DNA from: Bifidobacteriaceae bacterium
GTDB lineage: Bacteria; Actinomycetota; Actinomycetes; Actinomycetales; WQXJ01
NCBI GenBank assembly: GCA_031265345.1
Contig: JAISCU010000120.1
Span: 1-21,500, forward strand
Reading direction: 5' to 3'
DNA length: 21,500 nucleotides
Shown: positions 6,901 to 18,900 of the stretch, piece after piece
How the letters are laid out: each line of letters starts with the position of its first letter
How positions within the stretch are numbered: position 1 is the stretch's first letter
Notes under the pieces: generated by a model
Told to the model about the DNA's origin: nothing
What the model saw: the letters and a program-made list of their open reading frames with translations, nothing else
Database searches by the model: none
Translations under genes and position numbers: made by a program

Positions 6901-9900
6901 CCGCTGGCGACCACCCCGCCCGGACCGCCGCCGGGGCTGGCGCCAGAGCCAGGGCCGGGCGGAGCCGAGTCGACCACCCGGGCCGAGGCGGCGGCATCGG
7001 CGGAACCGGCTGTGAAGGACACAACCTTGGGCGACCCGTCCACGGGCGCGCCGCCCACCGTCGCGTTGACCGCGAAGGTGCCCGGCTCCTCGGACGTGAA
7101 CTCGGCGCGGGCCAGTCCGGCCTGGAAGACACCGCCGCTGGTGCACCAAGCGGGCGCGCCTGCCTGTTCGGCCGGATCGCAGGTGGTCACGGTGACCTCG
7201 GCCGCCTGCCCGCCTTTGACGTTGGGCCCAGGCAGGCCGGGAGATCCTGGGTCGATCCGGAACACCAGGTCGATGCCGCCAGCCGGGTTGCCATGGCCGT
7301 CACGGGCGACGACCGTCGCGTAGTGGCCGGCCGAGCCGTCTGCCAGGGCCAGGTTCTGCGAGACCTCGAGGTCGGTCCGGGCCAGGTCCACGGGGCCGGT
7401 CAGGTAGCTCAACTCGACCGGACTGCCGATGATCAGACTGTCTCCCGCATGGTAGGCGCAGCCGTGCCAAGGCGCGGCCAGAGTCGAGGCGAACGGGACG
7501 GTCGCCACGCCGTCCGAATCGGTCAACGCGGACGCGAAGCGGGTCGAGGCGTCCGGCGTCTGGCGGCAGAACGCCTCCGTGTCGCTGGGATCGCCGCGGG
7601 CGAAGAAGCGGTACTGGATCGGCACTCCGGGCTGCCTCAGGTCGTTGCCGAGCGCGTCCCGCAGGGTCGCGAGCACCAGGTAGGGCTCCACGGCGGGGCC
7701 CAGCCGCACCGGACTGGCCGGAGACCGGCTGACCTGGGAGGCGGGCCCCGAGATGGGCCCCGGCACGAACTTGGCCGCAGCCGGGGCGTCCTTCTCGATC
7801 GGCGTCCAAGAGCTCTGGCCGTCCGCCTGCGCCGAGGCGGAGACCTGGTAAGCGGCGGCCTTGGTCGAAGTGACGGCGATCTCGGCGCGACCGGTCGCGG
7901 GATCGACCGGAACATCGACCTGTTCCACCGGCTCGGATTGGCCCACCACCGCCACGTCCGCCGGGATGGCGAACCGGACGCGAGCGCGCGGCACCGGGTT
8001 GGAGTTCGCGTCGAGGACGTACGCCCGCACCGGCAGGGACTCCTGGCCGTCGGCCCGGGCGGACCAACCCGGCGACTCCAGGTAGGACACGTCAGACGCG
8101 GGGGCTCCAGCCTCGAAGACGATGGTGGCGGCCAACGGCCCGATGGCCGCCGCTCCGACATAGGCCCGTACCGAGTAGGACCCCGCGGCCGTCGCGGTCA
8201 GGTTGACGCTGAGCTTCCCGGCCGCGTCCGTCTTGTGCGGCCCCGCGCCCGTGATCGACACGGGAGTCGGCAAGTCGAACCAGACGGCGTTGTCCGGCAT
8301 CGGCTTGCCCAGCGTGTCGATCACCGTGACGCTGGCCCGCCACGAGTCCGCGCCGTCCGCCACGACGGCCGGATGCCCGCCGGTCAACGGCGTGCTCGGG
8401 CTGACGGACCAGGACGACCGGTCGGCATCGACCGCCGCGGGGCTGAACTCGAGGTCCGCCGAGCCGACCTGGGCCCCGTCAACGGTGGCGGCGGCTTTGA
8501 CGGTCTCGCCAGTCGCGTCCGCGACCTCGATCCGGGCCACGCCCACGGCGGAGGACGCGACCGTCGCCGAGCTCCCAGGGGCTGGCGCGCCGACGATCCG
8601 GGCCGACCCGGTGACGGTGAACGTGACCGCCTGGTCCGGCACCGGGTTGCCGTCGGTGACCGCGTCCAGCACGGTCACCTGGACGAAGTGGGTGGCCGTC
8701 TCATCGTTCAAGACGACCGTTCCGGCCGAGGAGGCGAACACCGAGGCCATGGGCACGGCTGGGCCGGGACCGAAACGGGCGCGCAGCACGCCGCCGACCT
8801 GCCCGGACGGGATCGAGGCGACCACCTCGTAGGTCCCGACCACTGACACGGTCCAGTCCGGCCATTCGGCTCTGCCCGCGGTCGAGGCGACCACCTCCGA
8901 TCCGGTCCAAGCACTGGTCCCGCTGGGCCGCCACTGGAAAGTGACGGGCACGGAGGCGTCGGTATAGGCGTTGCCCGAGGCGTCGAGCAATTCGACGGTG
9001 GGGCGGTGGAAGCCCGTCCGGACAGGTTTGACCTGGCCAGCGGTCGGGATGGTGAGGACCGACCGATCCGCCGAGACGTCCGCGTTCGTGAAGACGGCCT
9101 GCACGGGGCTGCCGCTTCCGATGCTGGCCGCGTCGATCTTGACGGAGATGTCATAAGTGCCCTCGACCTTGGAGATCAACACCACCTCCGCGTGGCCTGT
9201 CGGACCAGCCGTCACCGTGATCGAGGCGGGGCCCGGCACTTCCTTTCCGCCAGGTTCGGTCACGGCCGTGACATCCTGCGGGACGGTGAAGACCACGCTG
9301 GCGCCCGGCACCGGGTTCGACTGGGCGTCGCGCACCACCGCCCGGGTCACTTGACGCTCGTTGCCGTCGGCCCGGGCCGGTCCAGCCTCGGGGCCTACCA
9401 GGTAGGAGGCCGCCGAACTGGGCGGACCCGGCTCGAACACCAGTGTCGCCGTCTTGTCCGGGGCGTCTGCGGCACCGAGTGCGATCCGGTCACCAGCCAC
9501 CTCGGCGGTCGCGGTGAAGCTACCGGCGACGGTCGACGTGATCAGCTGGGAGCCCGTGCCTGACTGCCCGTCCACCAGCCCGGAGGTGACCAGGTGTTGG
9601 CCCGCGCCGATGCCCTGAGCCCCGGCGCCCCCGGCGACCCCGGTTGATCCGGCGGCCCCGGCGACCCCGGTGCCTCCGGCCGCGCCCCCACCGGCCGTGC
9701 CACCCGCCCCGGTCACATTGATCGTCGCTTGGACGCCGTTGACCGGCTGCCCGGCGGCGTCGCGTAGATTGACGGTGACACGGTAGAAGTCGGCGCCATC
9801 GGCCACGGCCGTCGCAGCGGTTCCGGGATCGCGCGTGACCGTGAACCAGGACCGCGCGGCCGCGGGCGCGTTGGTGGTGAAGATGACGTCCGAAGCCGCG

Positions 9901-12900
9901 GACTGGTCGCTGCCGGCCAGGCCGATCAGCGGGAAGCTGCCCTCGAACACTGAAACCACCTCGGCCGCGAGATATCCGTCGGCGTCGCTGAGGCCCGAGT
10001 GGTCCTTGCCCCCGCTCGCCAGCGGCGCGAAGACGGGGCCGTCGCCCGGCGCGGTCAGCCGGAAGCCGAGGCTGGCACCGGCCACCGGGTTCCCCGACGC
10101 GTCCTGAGCCCGCATTCGGACCGACAGGGGATGGGCGCCTGTCGCCAAGGCGGACGAGTCCTGGACCTCGAAGGACGCCAGGGTGCGTTCCAGATCGAGC
10201 GGTCCGGCCACGAAGGCGGCCGTCGAGGGCGAGCCGTCAACAGGCAGGCCGCCCACCTGCGCGCGCACCGTGAACCGGGCGATCGCCGAGGAGGCGAATT
10301 CGACCGACGCGCGCCCCTGCGAGTCCGCCCGGACCGTCGCCTCGGTCAGTCGCTCCTCGTCCGGGCCGTAGCGGAACATCACCCAGGCCCCCGGCACCAG
10401 GTTGTCGAAAGCGTCGCGGACCACCACTTCGGCGCGGTGGCGCTGCGCGGAATCGGCCACTTTGGTCGCCCCGCCACTGGCCGTGGGAACAGTCAACACA
10501 GATTTGTCCGATGCCGCCGGGCCGGGTCCGATTTCCAGCTTGACCTGGCCGTTGGTCGTCAGGGAGGCATCCTCACGGGCGTCCTTGACGGTCGAGACGT
10601 CGTTGCCCTCGGCTTTGGCTCGGATCGCATAGACCCCGGCGACGACCGACTTGTAGAGCACGGTCGCGAAGCCTTGGACCACCGGCGCCGCGACCGTCGC
10701 GCCGGGGGCTCCGGGAGTGTCCTTGCCGCCCACCTCGGCGGTCAGGCCGTCCGGCACGTCGAAGACCACCTGGCCGGTGTTGACGTCGTTGCCGTTGACG
10801 TCGCGGACATGGACCTTGGCCTCGAGCGTGGCGGCGCCGGTGGCCTGGGCCGACCCGTCCGGTTGGACCAACCATGAGTCGGCCGCCGAGGCGATCGAGG
10901 CGTTGAACCGCAGCGTGAACGGGTCCGGGCCGATGGGTCGCCACTGATCGGCGCCGATGTCGACCTCGAGCCTGCCCGTGAAGCTGCCGGCCGTGGCCGA
11001 GTAGAGGTGCCAGGTGTGGGCGCCGTAGCCGGCCGAGCCGGGGGCGCCGGTCAGCCCGCTGGCGCCGTCGGCTTCGAGGATGGACACTTTGGCGGCGTCG
11101 AGCCCGGTCAGCCGCAGTCGCGCGGCTGGCACCAAGATCCCGGCCGGCGACCTGACCTCAGCCGTCAGCGTGTACGCGTGCCGAGGGTCGCCGGAGGCGT
11201 CCATCGACACCTGCGGGCCGCCAGCCGTGTCCGGCCTGAGCGTGTAGGACGATTGCTCCGGGTCCGGCGGCCCGGAGTCGAACGAGACCGATTCGGGGGC
11301 TCGCGCGACAACGGTCCCGCCGACGGAGGCCGAGACCTTGAACGAACCCGGCTCGGACGACTTGATCGCGACTTGGGCCTTGCCCGGCTGGTCGCACCAG
11401 GCCGGCGCGCCCGGCGCACGCGGGTCGCACGCTTCGACCACACCATTGGCCGGGTCCATGACGGGGCCGGGCGCGCCCGGCGCGCGCGGCTCGACGGCGA
11501 ACTTGACCCCTGCTCCCGGCACGGGGTTGCCGTTGGCGTCGGTGACGATCACCCAGGCCGAGTGGTTGGCCGCGCCGTCCGCCAGGACGTTGTCGTTGGT
11601 GACGTCGAAGGTGGACGTGCCGGGGCTGGCGGCCAGCGGTTGGAAGACCAACACCGCCTGCGCCCCGTGTGCCACCGGTCCCGCGCCGGTGGACGCGGTG
11701 GCCTGCCAGCGGCCCGCGACGGTGGTGGCGAAGTCGGTCGTGGCGGAGCCGTCGGCGGCGGTGACCAACTCGCGCACGATCGGGGCGACGCCGGGCACCG
11801 GAGCCGACCCGGCGGCATCGTACAACCGGATCGTGACGGTGACGGCGGCTCCGGCCACAGGGTTGCCGTGGCGGTCCTTCAACTCGGTCTTGACCACATG
11901 GGCGGCCTTCCCGTCCGCCGCCGCGGCCCCCGCCGAGGTCCGGGAGACGGCCGACTCGGCTGGCGCGACTGGCCCGGCCACGAAATTGACGGCGACCGGC
12001 GAGCCTCCGGCGATCGCCTGGTAGACGCCACCCGCGTCCGGCTTCGCCTGGGCCGTCACTTCGTAGCGGCCGGCCGCTGTCGCGACCAGTTCCAGGCGGG
12101 CCTGGCCGTCCGCGTCCACAGGCGCCTCGGCGCTGGCTCCCGGCGCCAGGGCGGTCCCGTCCGGAACCGCGAAACGCACCATCGCGCCGACCACGGGGTT
12201 GCCTTGGGCGTCCGCCACCGTGGCGGTCACGACCTGGGTCCGCGCGCCGTCCGCCCGCGCGTCGGAGGGTGGCCCGGTCAACCGGGTCCGGGCCGGGTCG
12301 TCGCTGATCGGCCCCGCCTTGAAGACGAGTTTGCGATCCGCCTGGCCGATGTCGGCGGTGCCGATCCGGGCGCCCACCGTGTACGTCCCGGCCTTGGCGG
12401 AGGTGAGGTGGACGGTCAGCCGGCCGGACCGGTCGGCGCGGTGGGGCGGCGCTTCGGTGATCGTCACTTCCGGCGGGATCGAGAAGGTGACCACGCCGTC
12501 GGCCTTGGCCGCGTCGTTGGAGTCGTTCACCTGAACCGTCGCCGTGTAGGCGGCCCGCGCGTCCGCGACCACCGGCCCGGCGGGGGCGATTTCCCAGGTG
12601 GAATGGGCGGCATCGGCAGCGCCGGCCTCGAAGGCCAGGTCCGCTTCGCCGAGCACCGCGTTCGCTCCAATCGTGGCGATTACGTGTGTGACCACGGCGC
12701 TGGGCGACGCGACGGAGACGCTCACCAGCCCGGTCGCGGTCGAATCGATGGTGCAACGCTTGGGGTCGCAGCCGTCGGTGGTGAAGCGCGCTGCGTCCCC
12801 GGCGGGCAGCACCAAGGTGACCGGTTCGCCCGCGACCGGATTGCCGAAGGCGTCCCGCACCGCGACGGTGACCTCGTGGGCCACTGGGGCGTTGGGTGCC

Positions 12901-15900
12901 ACGGCCCCGGCCGAGGCCCCGAAGGTGGACTGGGCTATGGTCGCCGGGCCGGACGCGAACAGCGCGGATCGGGTCGTCTTGGCGTCCGGGACCTGGCCGG
13001 ATGCGACGTTGGCCCGCACGTCGTAGGCGCCCGCCTCCTCGACCGTGAAGTCGGTCCAGCGGGCCACTCCGGCGACGGTGTTGACCACCGGCCCGGCGGT
13101 CCAAGCCGCCTCGGCCGTCGGCTTGTAGTAGAAGCTGACCGGCTCGGTCGGCGTGTAGAGGTTCCCGGAGGCGTCCCGCAGCGTGACTTGAGGCGTGTGG
13201 CGCCCGGTGGCGACGGTCTTGGCCGCAGGCATGGTCGGGATCACGAACTCCGATTCGGCGGGGGCCAGGTCGGCGTTCACGAACACGGCCGTGACCGGGG
13301 ACCCGGCCTCGATCCGTTTGCCCGCCACGGTCGCGGTTATGGCCGAGGAGCCGGTCTTGGTCGAGACCACCACCAGTTCGGCGGCGCCGGGCGGGCTGTT
13401 CGAGGTCGTCACAGTGACGGACGCGGGACCGGGCGTCGGTCCGCTGCCGGCCGGGTGGGCGGTGACGCCCTGGGGAATCGCGAAGACGACGGGCTGACCG
13501 GCGATCGGGTTGCCGTTGGCGTCCTTGACGATGGCTGTGACTGTCTGGGTCTGGGCGCCGTCGGCCTTGGCCGGGGACAGGGGCGCGATCAGTTCGGAGG
13601 CGCCCGGCCCGACGGCCGGCGTCCCGGGCCGGAATGGCGCTTCGATGGTCTTGGCGCCAGCGTCCGCCTCGGTGCCGATCTGGTCGTTGCCGATCAGGAC
13701 CGAGACCTCCCAGAGGCCGGCCTTGAGCGTGTCGAGGGCCGCGGTGGCCAAGCCCTGACCGGCTGTGCCGGACTGCAGCGGGAGCCGGACCTCCGCCGCG
13801 CCCGGAATGCCGCGTGGGCTCATCACGACGGTGGCGCCGGCTTGGTTCACCGGCGCGCCGGAGGAGTCGCGCAGGTTGACAGTCACCGTGTAGCCGTCGC
13901 GACCGTCGGCGACCGGTGTGTCGCCCTGGCCGCCGGAGCCGACCGCGATCTCGAAGCGGGAGGTCGCCGGGTCGGCGGGGACATTGGAGAAACGAACCTG
14001 CTGAGCGCCCGAGTCGACGCCCTCATAAGACCCGCGAACCCCGAAATCGCCCGGCCAGAGAGAAGCGATGGACACTTCCGCCCAGCCGTCCTGGGCCGAG
14101 GCGACGGTGGCAGTCTTGGCGCCGGTTGCGGGATCGCCGATCAGCGGCCCGTCAGCGGCGCCGTAGTCGAGCACGAATCCCAGCGGCACGCCCGCCACCG
14201 GATTGCCGTACTGGTCTTGCGCCCGCATACGCACGTCGGCCTGGGCCACGCCGTCCGCCCGCTTCGCGCTCGAGTCGACGGCCAGCGAGTCGAGCGTCTT
14301 CAGCCGGTCGACCGGGCCGGCGTGGAAACTGGCCGTTTGGGGCGATCCGGCCGTGTCCCCGCCGGCGCCTTCGAGTCTGGCCGTCATTGACCAGGCCGCC
14401 GCCACGTCCGATCCGAAGTCGAAACTGGCCACGCCGCCCGCGTCCGTGGCCATGGGAGCCGACGAGCCGGTCACAGCCCCGGCCGGTCCCGGATAGGTCC
14501 AGGAGAAGACGACTCTGGTTGCCCCGGCCCCGAGGGCGTTCCCCTGGGCGTCCCGGACCGCGACCTGGGCGGTGTGTTTGTCCGTCCCGCCGACCAGTTT
14601 GGTGGTCTGGCCCGCGGCTCCGGCCGTCGGGATCGACAGGATCGAGGTGCCCGGCGCGGCTGCTCCGACCACGAAGACCGCCTCGGCTTTGCCGTCCTCG
14701 CGCAGCGTGGCGGTCTCGGCCTGATTCTTGACCGTGGCGATGGCGGCTGCCGCGACGGGGACTGCCGCGGCGACGCCTGTTCCGACGGCGGCCGCCCCCG
14801 TCGCCCCGACAACGCCTGTCGCGACAGTGGCGGTGACCCGGTGGGTTCCGGCGACCCGTGCCACCAGGTCGAGCTGCGGCGCCACGCCCGCCAACTCGAC
14901 CGTGTCCGGACCCGCCACCATGCCACTGGCGGTCTTGGCCAGTGTCCCGGCCGGGATCGTGAACCTGACCGGTCCCGAGGCGGGGTTGCCGTTGGCGTCG
15001 AACAGCCGCGCCCTGATCGGCAGGCTGGTCGTGCCGTCGGCCGGGACCGAGCCGCTCGGCTGGATCAGCCAGGAGCGTCCCGCCGCCGGCGGCCCGGCCA
15101 CCATGCCGGCTAGCCGGTTGCCGCCGTCCGCGAGGGGCAGCCTGACGCCTCCCACTTCGACCGCGATCTCCTGGTCCCCGGCTGTTAGCCCACTGAACGC
15201 GGCCGTGTATTCGCCGGGGACGGAGCGGGAGTGGGAGAACGGGGTGATCGTCAGACGGCCCTGGGACGGCCCTGACGCGACCAACGAGCCAGCCGCGGTC
15301 GTGATGGCGGTCTGGTTGGACCCGACCAGATTGACCGTGACAGTGCCCGAGTCGGCGCCGTCCGCGACCACCTCGTCCCGCGACACGGTGAAGCTCGAGG
15401 CGGCGGCATCGACTGACGAGTCGGCCCAGGTCAGCGTCTTGGGGGAACCGTCGACCGGTCTCCAGCCGCCCTCGTCGACCTCGGCGGTGACGGCGCACCG
15501 GCCGGCCGAACCCGAGTCGACCGTCCCAGCCGCCTTGCCGGTGGCGGACGAGGTCACCGTCAACGTTGCCCCTTCGGACTCGGCGAAGCGGGCGGGACAG
15601 TTCGAGTCCAACGTGAAACGGACCTGGCGGCCCGCGACGGGGTTCTTCCGGCCGGCGTCCCAGAGCCGGACGCCCAAATGGAACGGGAGCTTGGTGGTGT
15701 GGGTGACGGAGTCGCCCCCGTCCGGGTCGTCGGACGGGTCGTCCCAGTCGTCCTGCGGAACCGTCTCGCCGGGATTGCTCCGTGGATCGCCCAACACGAA
15801 GACCGATGCCGCCGGGTCGGCAGGCGGCGCCCCGAACATGGCCACCACCGCGCTGGCCCCCTCCGGCGTCTTGACCTGGAACGAAGTGCCGCTGGCGCCG

Positions 15901-18900
15901 GTGTAGGCGACTGTGATGGCCTTCGCGCCGGCCAGACCGGCGTAGACGTCCAGCGTGTAGACGCCCGCCACGCACCGACCCGCGACCGCGGCGGCGGCGC
16001 AGGCGAACTGTCCGGCCTGCCCGTCCGGGGCGGCGAAATAGACTCCCAGGTCGGTGCTGGCAGCCGCCAGACGACCGACCGCTCCGGTGTAGGGGTCGGC
16101 GCCTGAGTCGCGCAGCGTGACCGTGACCGTCTGGCTTCCCCAGACGCCCACCGAGGAACCCGGCGTGTCATGGTTGGCCGGCTGAGCGGCATCGGCGGTG
16201 ATAATCATGGAGGACTGGTCCTGCGCGGCGTCGGGCTGGACGAAAACGAAATTCTGCGACTCCGCTAGGTCGGCGCTCGAACCGTCCGCCTGCGTGAAGC
16301 GGACCCGTCGACCGGTGTGGGCGCCGGGCTGGTCCGCCCAGATCTTCACCCCGTAGGTCCCCTCGCGGCCGGGCGCGGTGTCCTCCGTCAACTCGACCCG
16401 CGACGGCGGTGGCCCCGCGTCCGCCCAGACCAGCTTCCCGTCCGCGACCGCACCGGTGACGCCGTTGCCGTTGGCGTCGCGCAACCGGACGGTGCCGGTG
16501 TGGTAGCTGTCGGAGGCTTGGCGGTTGGACGTGGACGTGAACTTGGCGCCCGTGGACGTGACCTCGAAAATGGACCCGGCGGGGTCGATCGAGGCCATCG
16601 GCTTGAAGGTGGCGATGACGTACTTCTGGTCCGGATCGCCGCGCTCGCCCAGCGCGGCCGACACCCCGGAGACCCACAGCCCGATCCGCGCCTGCCCGGC
16701 CCTGGTCGAATAGACCGGCACCGTGTAATGGCCGTCGCGGCCAGCGGCGGTGTCCTCCTTGGCCGCGCCGAACGCGATCCCCGCCTCAGCCGGGCAACTG
16801 GTGGCAGGCTCGCCGCCGGGGGCCGCGCAAGTCTTGGTGAAGGCGGCGTCCGGCAGCGCGGTCACGCCATTGCCGGAAGCATCACGGACCTCGACGTCGA
16901 GTTCGTAGGAGTCCCCCAGCCCCAGCCCGGCCACGCCGTAGTCGGCCGCTTTGTCGGCGCTGTCGGTCAACTCGATCGAGCCGGAAGCGGCCGGGCCTTC
17001 CTTGAACCAGATTTGGACCGGCGAGGCGCTGGTCGGCTGACCCGTGGCGGGGTTCGTCAGATACCTCCCATTGGCCGATGCCGCCAGGCTGTAGCCCCCG
17101 CGCCGGGTGGCCGCGACCCGGACCATGGACGCGCAACCGCCCGCCGCGTCGGTGGTACAGGCGTACGTCTTCCCGGAGGCGGTCCAGGTGGCTCCTTGGT
17201 CGGTGGAATACTCGAAGAAGGCGCCGTCCAGGTCCGCGCCGGTGCCCTTCATGGGGGTCAGGGACAGGCTCACCGACTGGCCGGAGGCCGGCAGGGCGTG
17301 CGAGGTTCCGCTCTGGTCCGGCACCGAGCCGACCACTTTGACGGCGACCGCGCTGGTGCCGCTCGAGACCACCAGACGGTCGGACTGGGCCGAGTTGCCC
17401 ATCGGGTCGGCCACGACGGTCGAACCCGCCGGATCGGCGGTCGGGATGTAGGTCAGGCGGCAGGTGATGTCCGCCGGCAGCTGGCCCGCGGCGGGCACCG
17501 GCACGGTCATCACTCCCTTGGCGGCGTCCACCGTGGCGTCCAAATCGGCCCCCGTCGCCGTGTCGACGCAGTCGCTGTCTGCCGGTTCGCCTGGGCTGGT
17601 GCCTGGGCTTGCGCCCGGGCTCGCGCCTGGGCTGGTGCCAAGGCGCCAACCGTTCAAGGCGGTGGTGTTCGCCGCGCCCACGCCCCTGGTGGAGATGACG
17701 GTGGCGGCGCCGCGCGAGACCAGGGCGTGCGCTGTCCTCGACCGGGTGAAAGTCGGGGAGGCATCGGTCGCCACCGTGTCGGTGGCGCTCGAAAGCCCTC
17801 CCGCCGCGACGTTGGACAGGCTCAACTTGGCGTTGGTGGCCAGGCCGGGGCTGCGCGCTTCGATCCGTAGAATCGCGGCCGCCACGCCGAGGCGGTAGTC
17901 CTCGATCTCGCCTTTCGGCATCCACGCTTCCTTCGAGGCGTTGGCCGGGCCGCGTGACGTGGCGCTGAAAGAGTTGTGCGCGTCCACTCGCACGCGCGCG
18001 AAGACCGGGGTCACCCCGTCGGCCGGGGCGGTGGGCTCGACTCGGTGGGTGCAGTAGACGTAGCCGTTGGCGTCCGGGCTCGAGGAACAACTCGTGTCGT
18101 CGCCGAGGAGCGGCCGATTCATGGTCGGCGCCGCGACACCGCTCGTAGTCAAGCCCGTGATCCAGGCTTTGACGTGGGCCGATTTGACGGCCGCCGCCAG
18201 GCCGGAGGCTTTGGCGCGGAAGCGGTAGGACTGGCCCGCGACCATCAGCTGGCCTTGGGCTGGAGCCCAGGCGCGGCTGGCGTCCGTCTGGCCGGCCCTG
18301 ATCGGGGCGATCTCCAGGGAATCGTCCGTGGCGTGGGCGCCAGCGTCCGGGCTGGGCTGGCCGTTGACGTAGAGCCCGGCCCGTGCGCCCAGGTAGAGGT
18401 AGCTGTCGGCGCCGATCCGCGGGTTCGCGTAGGGGCCTAGTCGAGCGTTCGTGGTGCGATAGGCGTCTGGGGCGTCCCCCCAGGAGCCCGCGCTGGTGAT
18501 GCCGAAATCGACCACCGGCACGGCCAGGCCGGAGCGCATCCGCACATGCGACACGATCCCTGCGCCGCCCTGGTCCGCCATCGGGTCGGTCACTCCGGAC
18601 GGGTCGATCCCGTCGGCGCGGGCGCCGTAGCAAGCGCCCGACTTGGTCATTGCCTGGTAATCCTTGGTCTGCCTGTAGCACAGCGGCATGACTGAGTCGC
18701 TCGGCCCGTTCTGGGAGGAGAAGGCGCCGGCCGAGGCGTAGGTCTGGGCGGCGTTGACGCCACCGAGTCTCGGTTGGCGCAGGCGGACCAGCACGTCGCC
18801 GTTGGATGTCGGCAGCAAGGCTGAGTAGGAGCCGTCCGCACTGGTGGCGACCGACCCGACCGCCTTCCACCGGCGCTGTCCCGAGCTTCCCGGAACGGCG

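Noticed and set aside
5580..8846. Plus-strand open frame of 1088 codons opposite the giant gene
   Set aside because: It is antisense to a well-supported gene, has the Arg/Gly/His-heavy composition of an antisense high-GC frame, and shows no recognisable domain.
11007..14390. Plus-strand open frame of 1127 codons opposite the giant gene
   Set aside because: Same reasons. Its internal periodicity only mirrors the Ig-domain repeats on the other strand.
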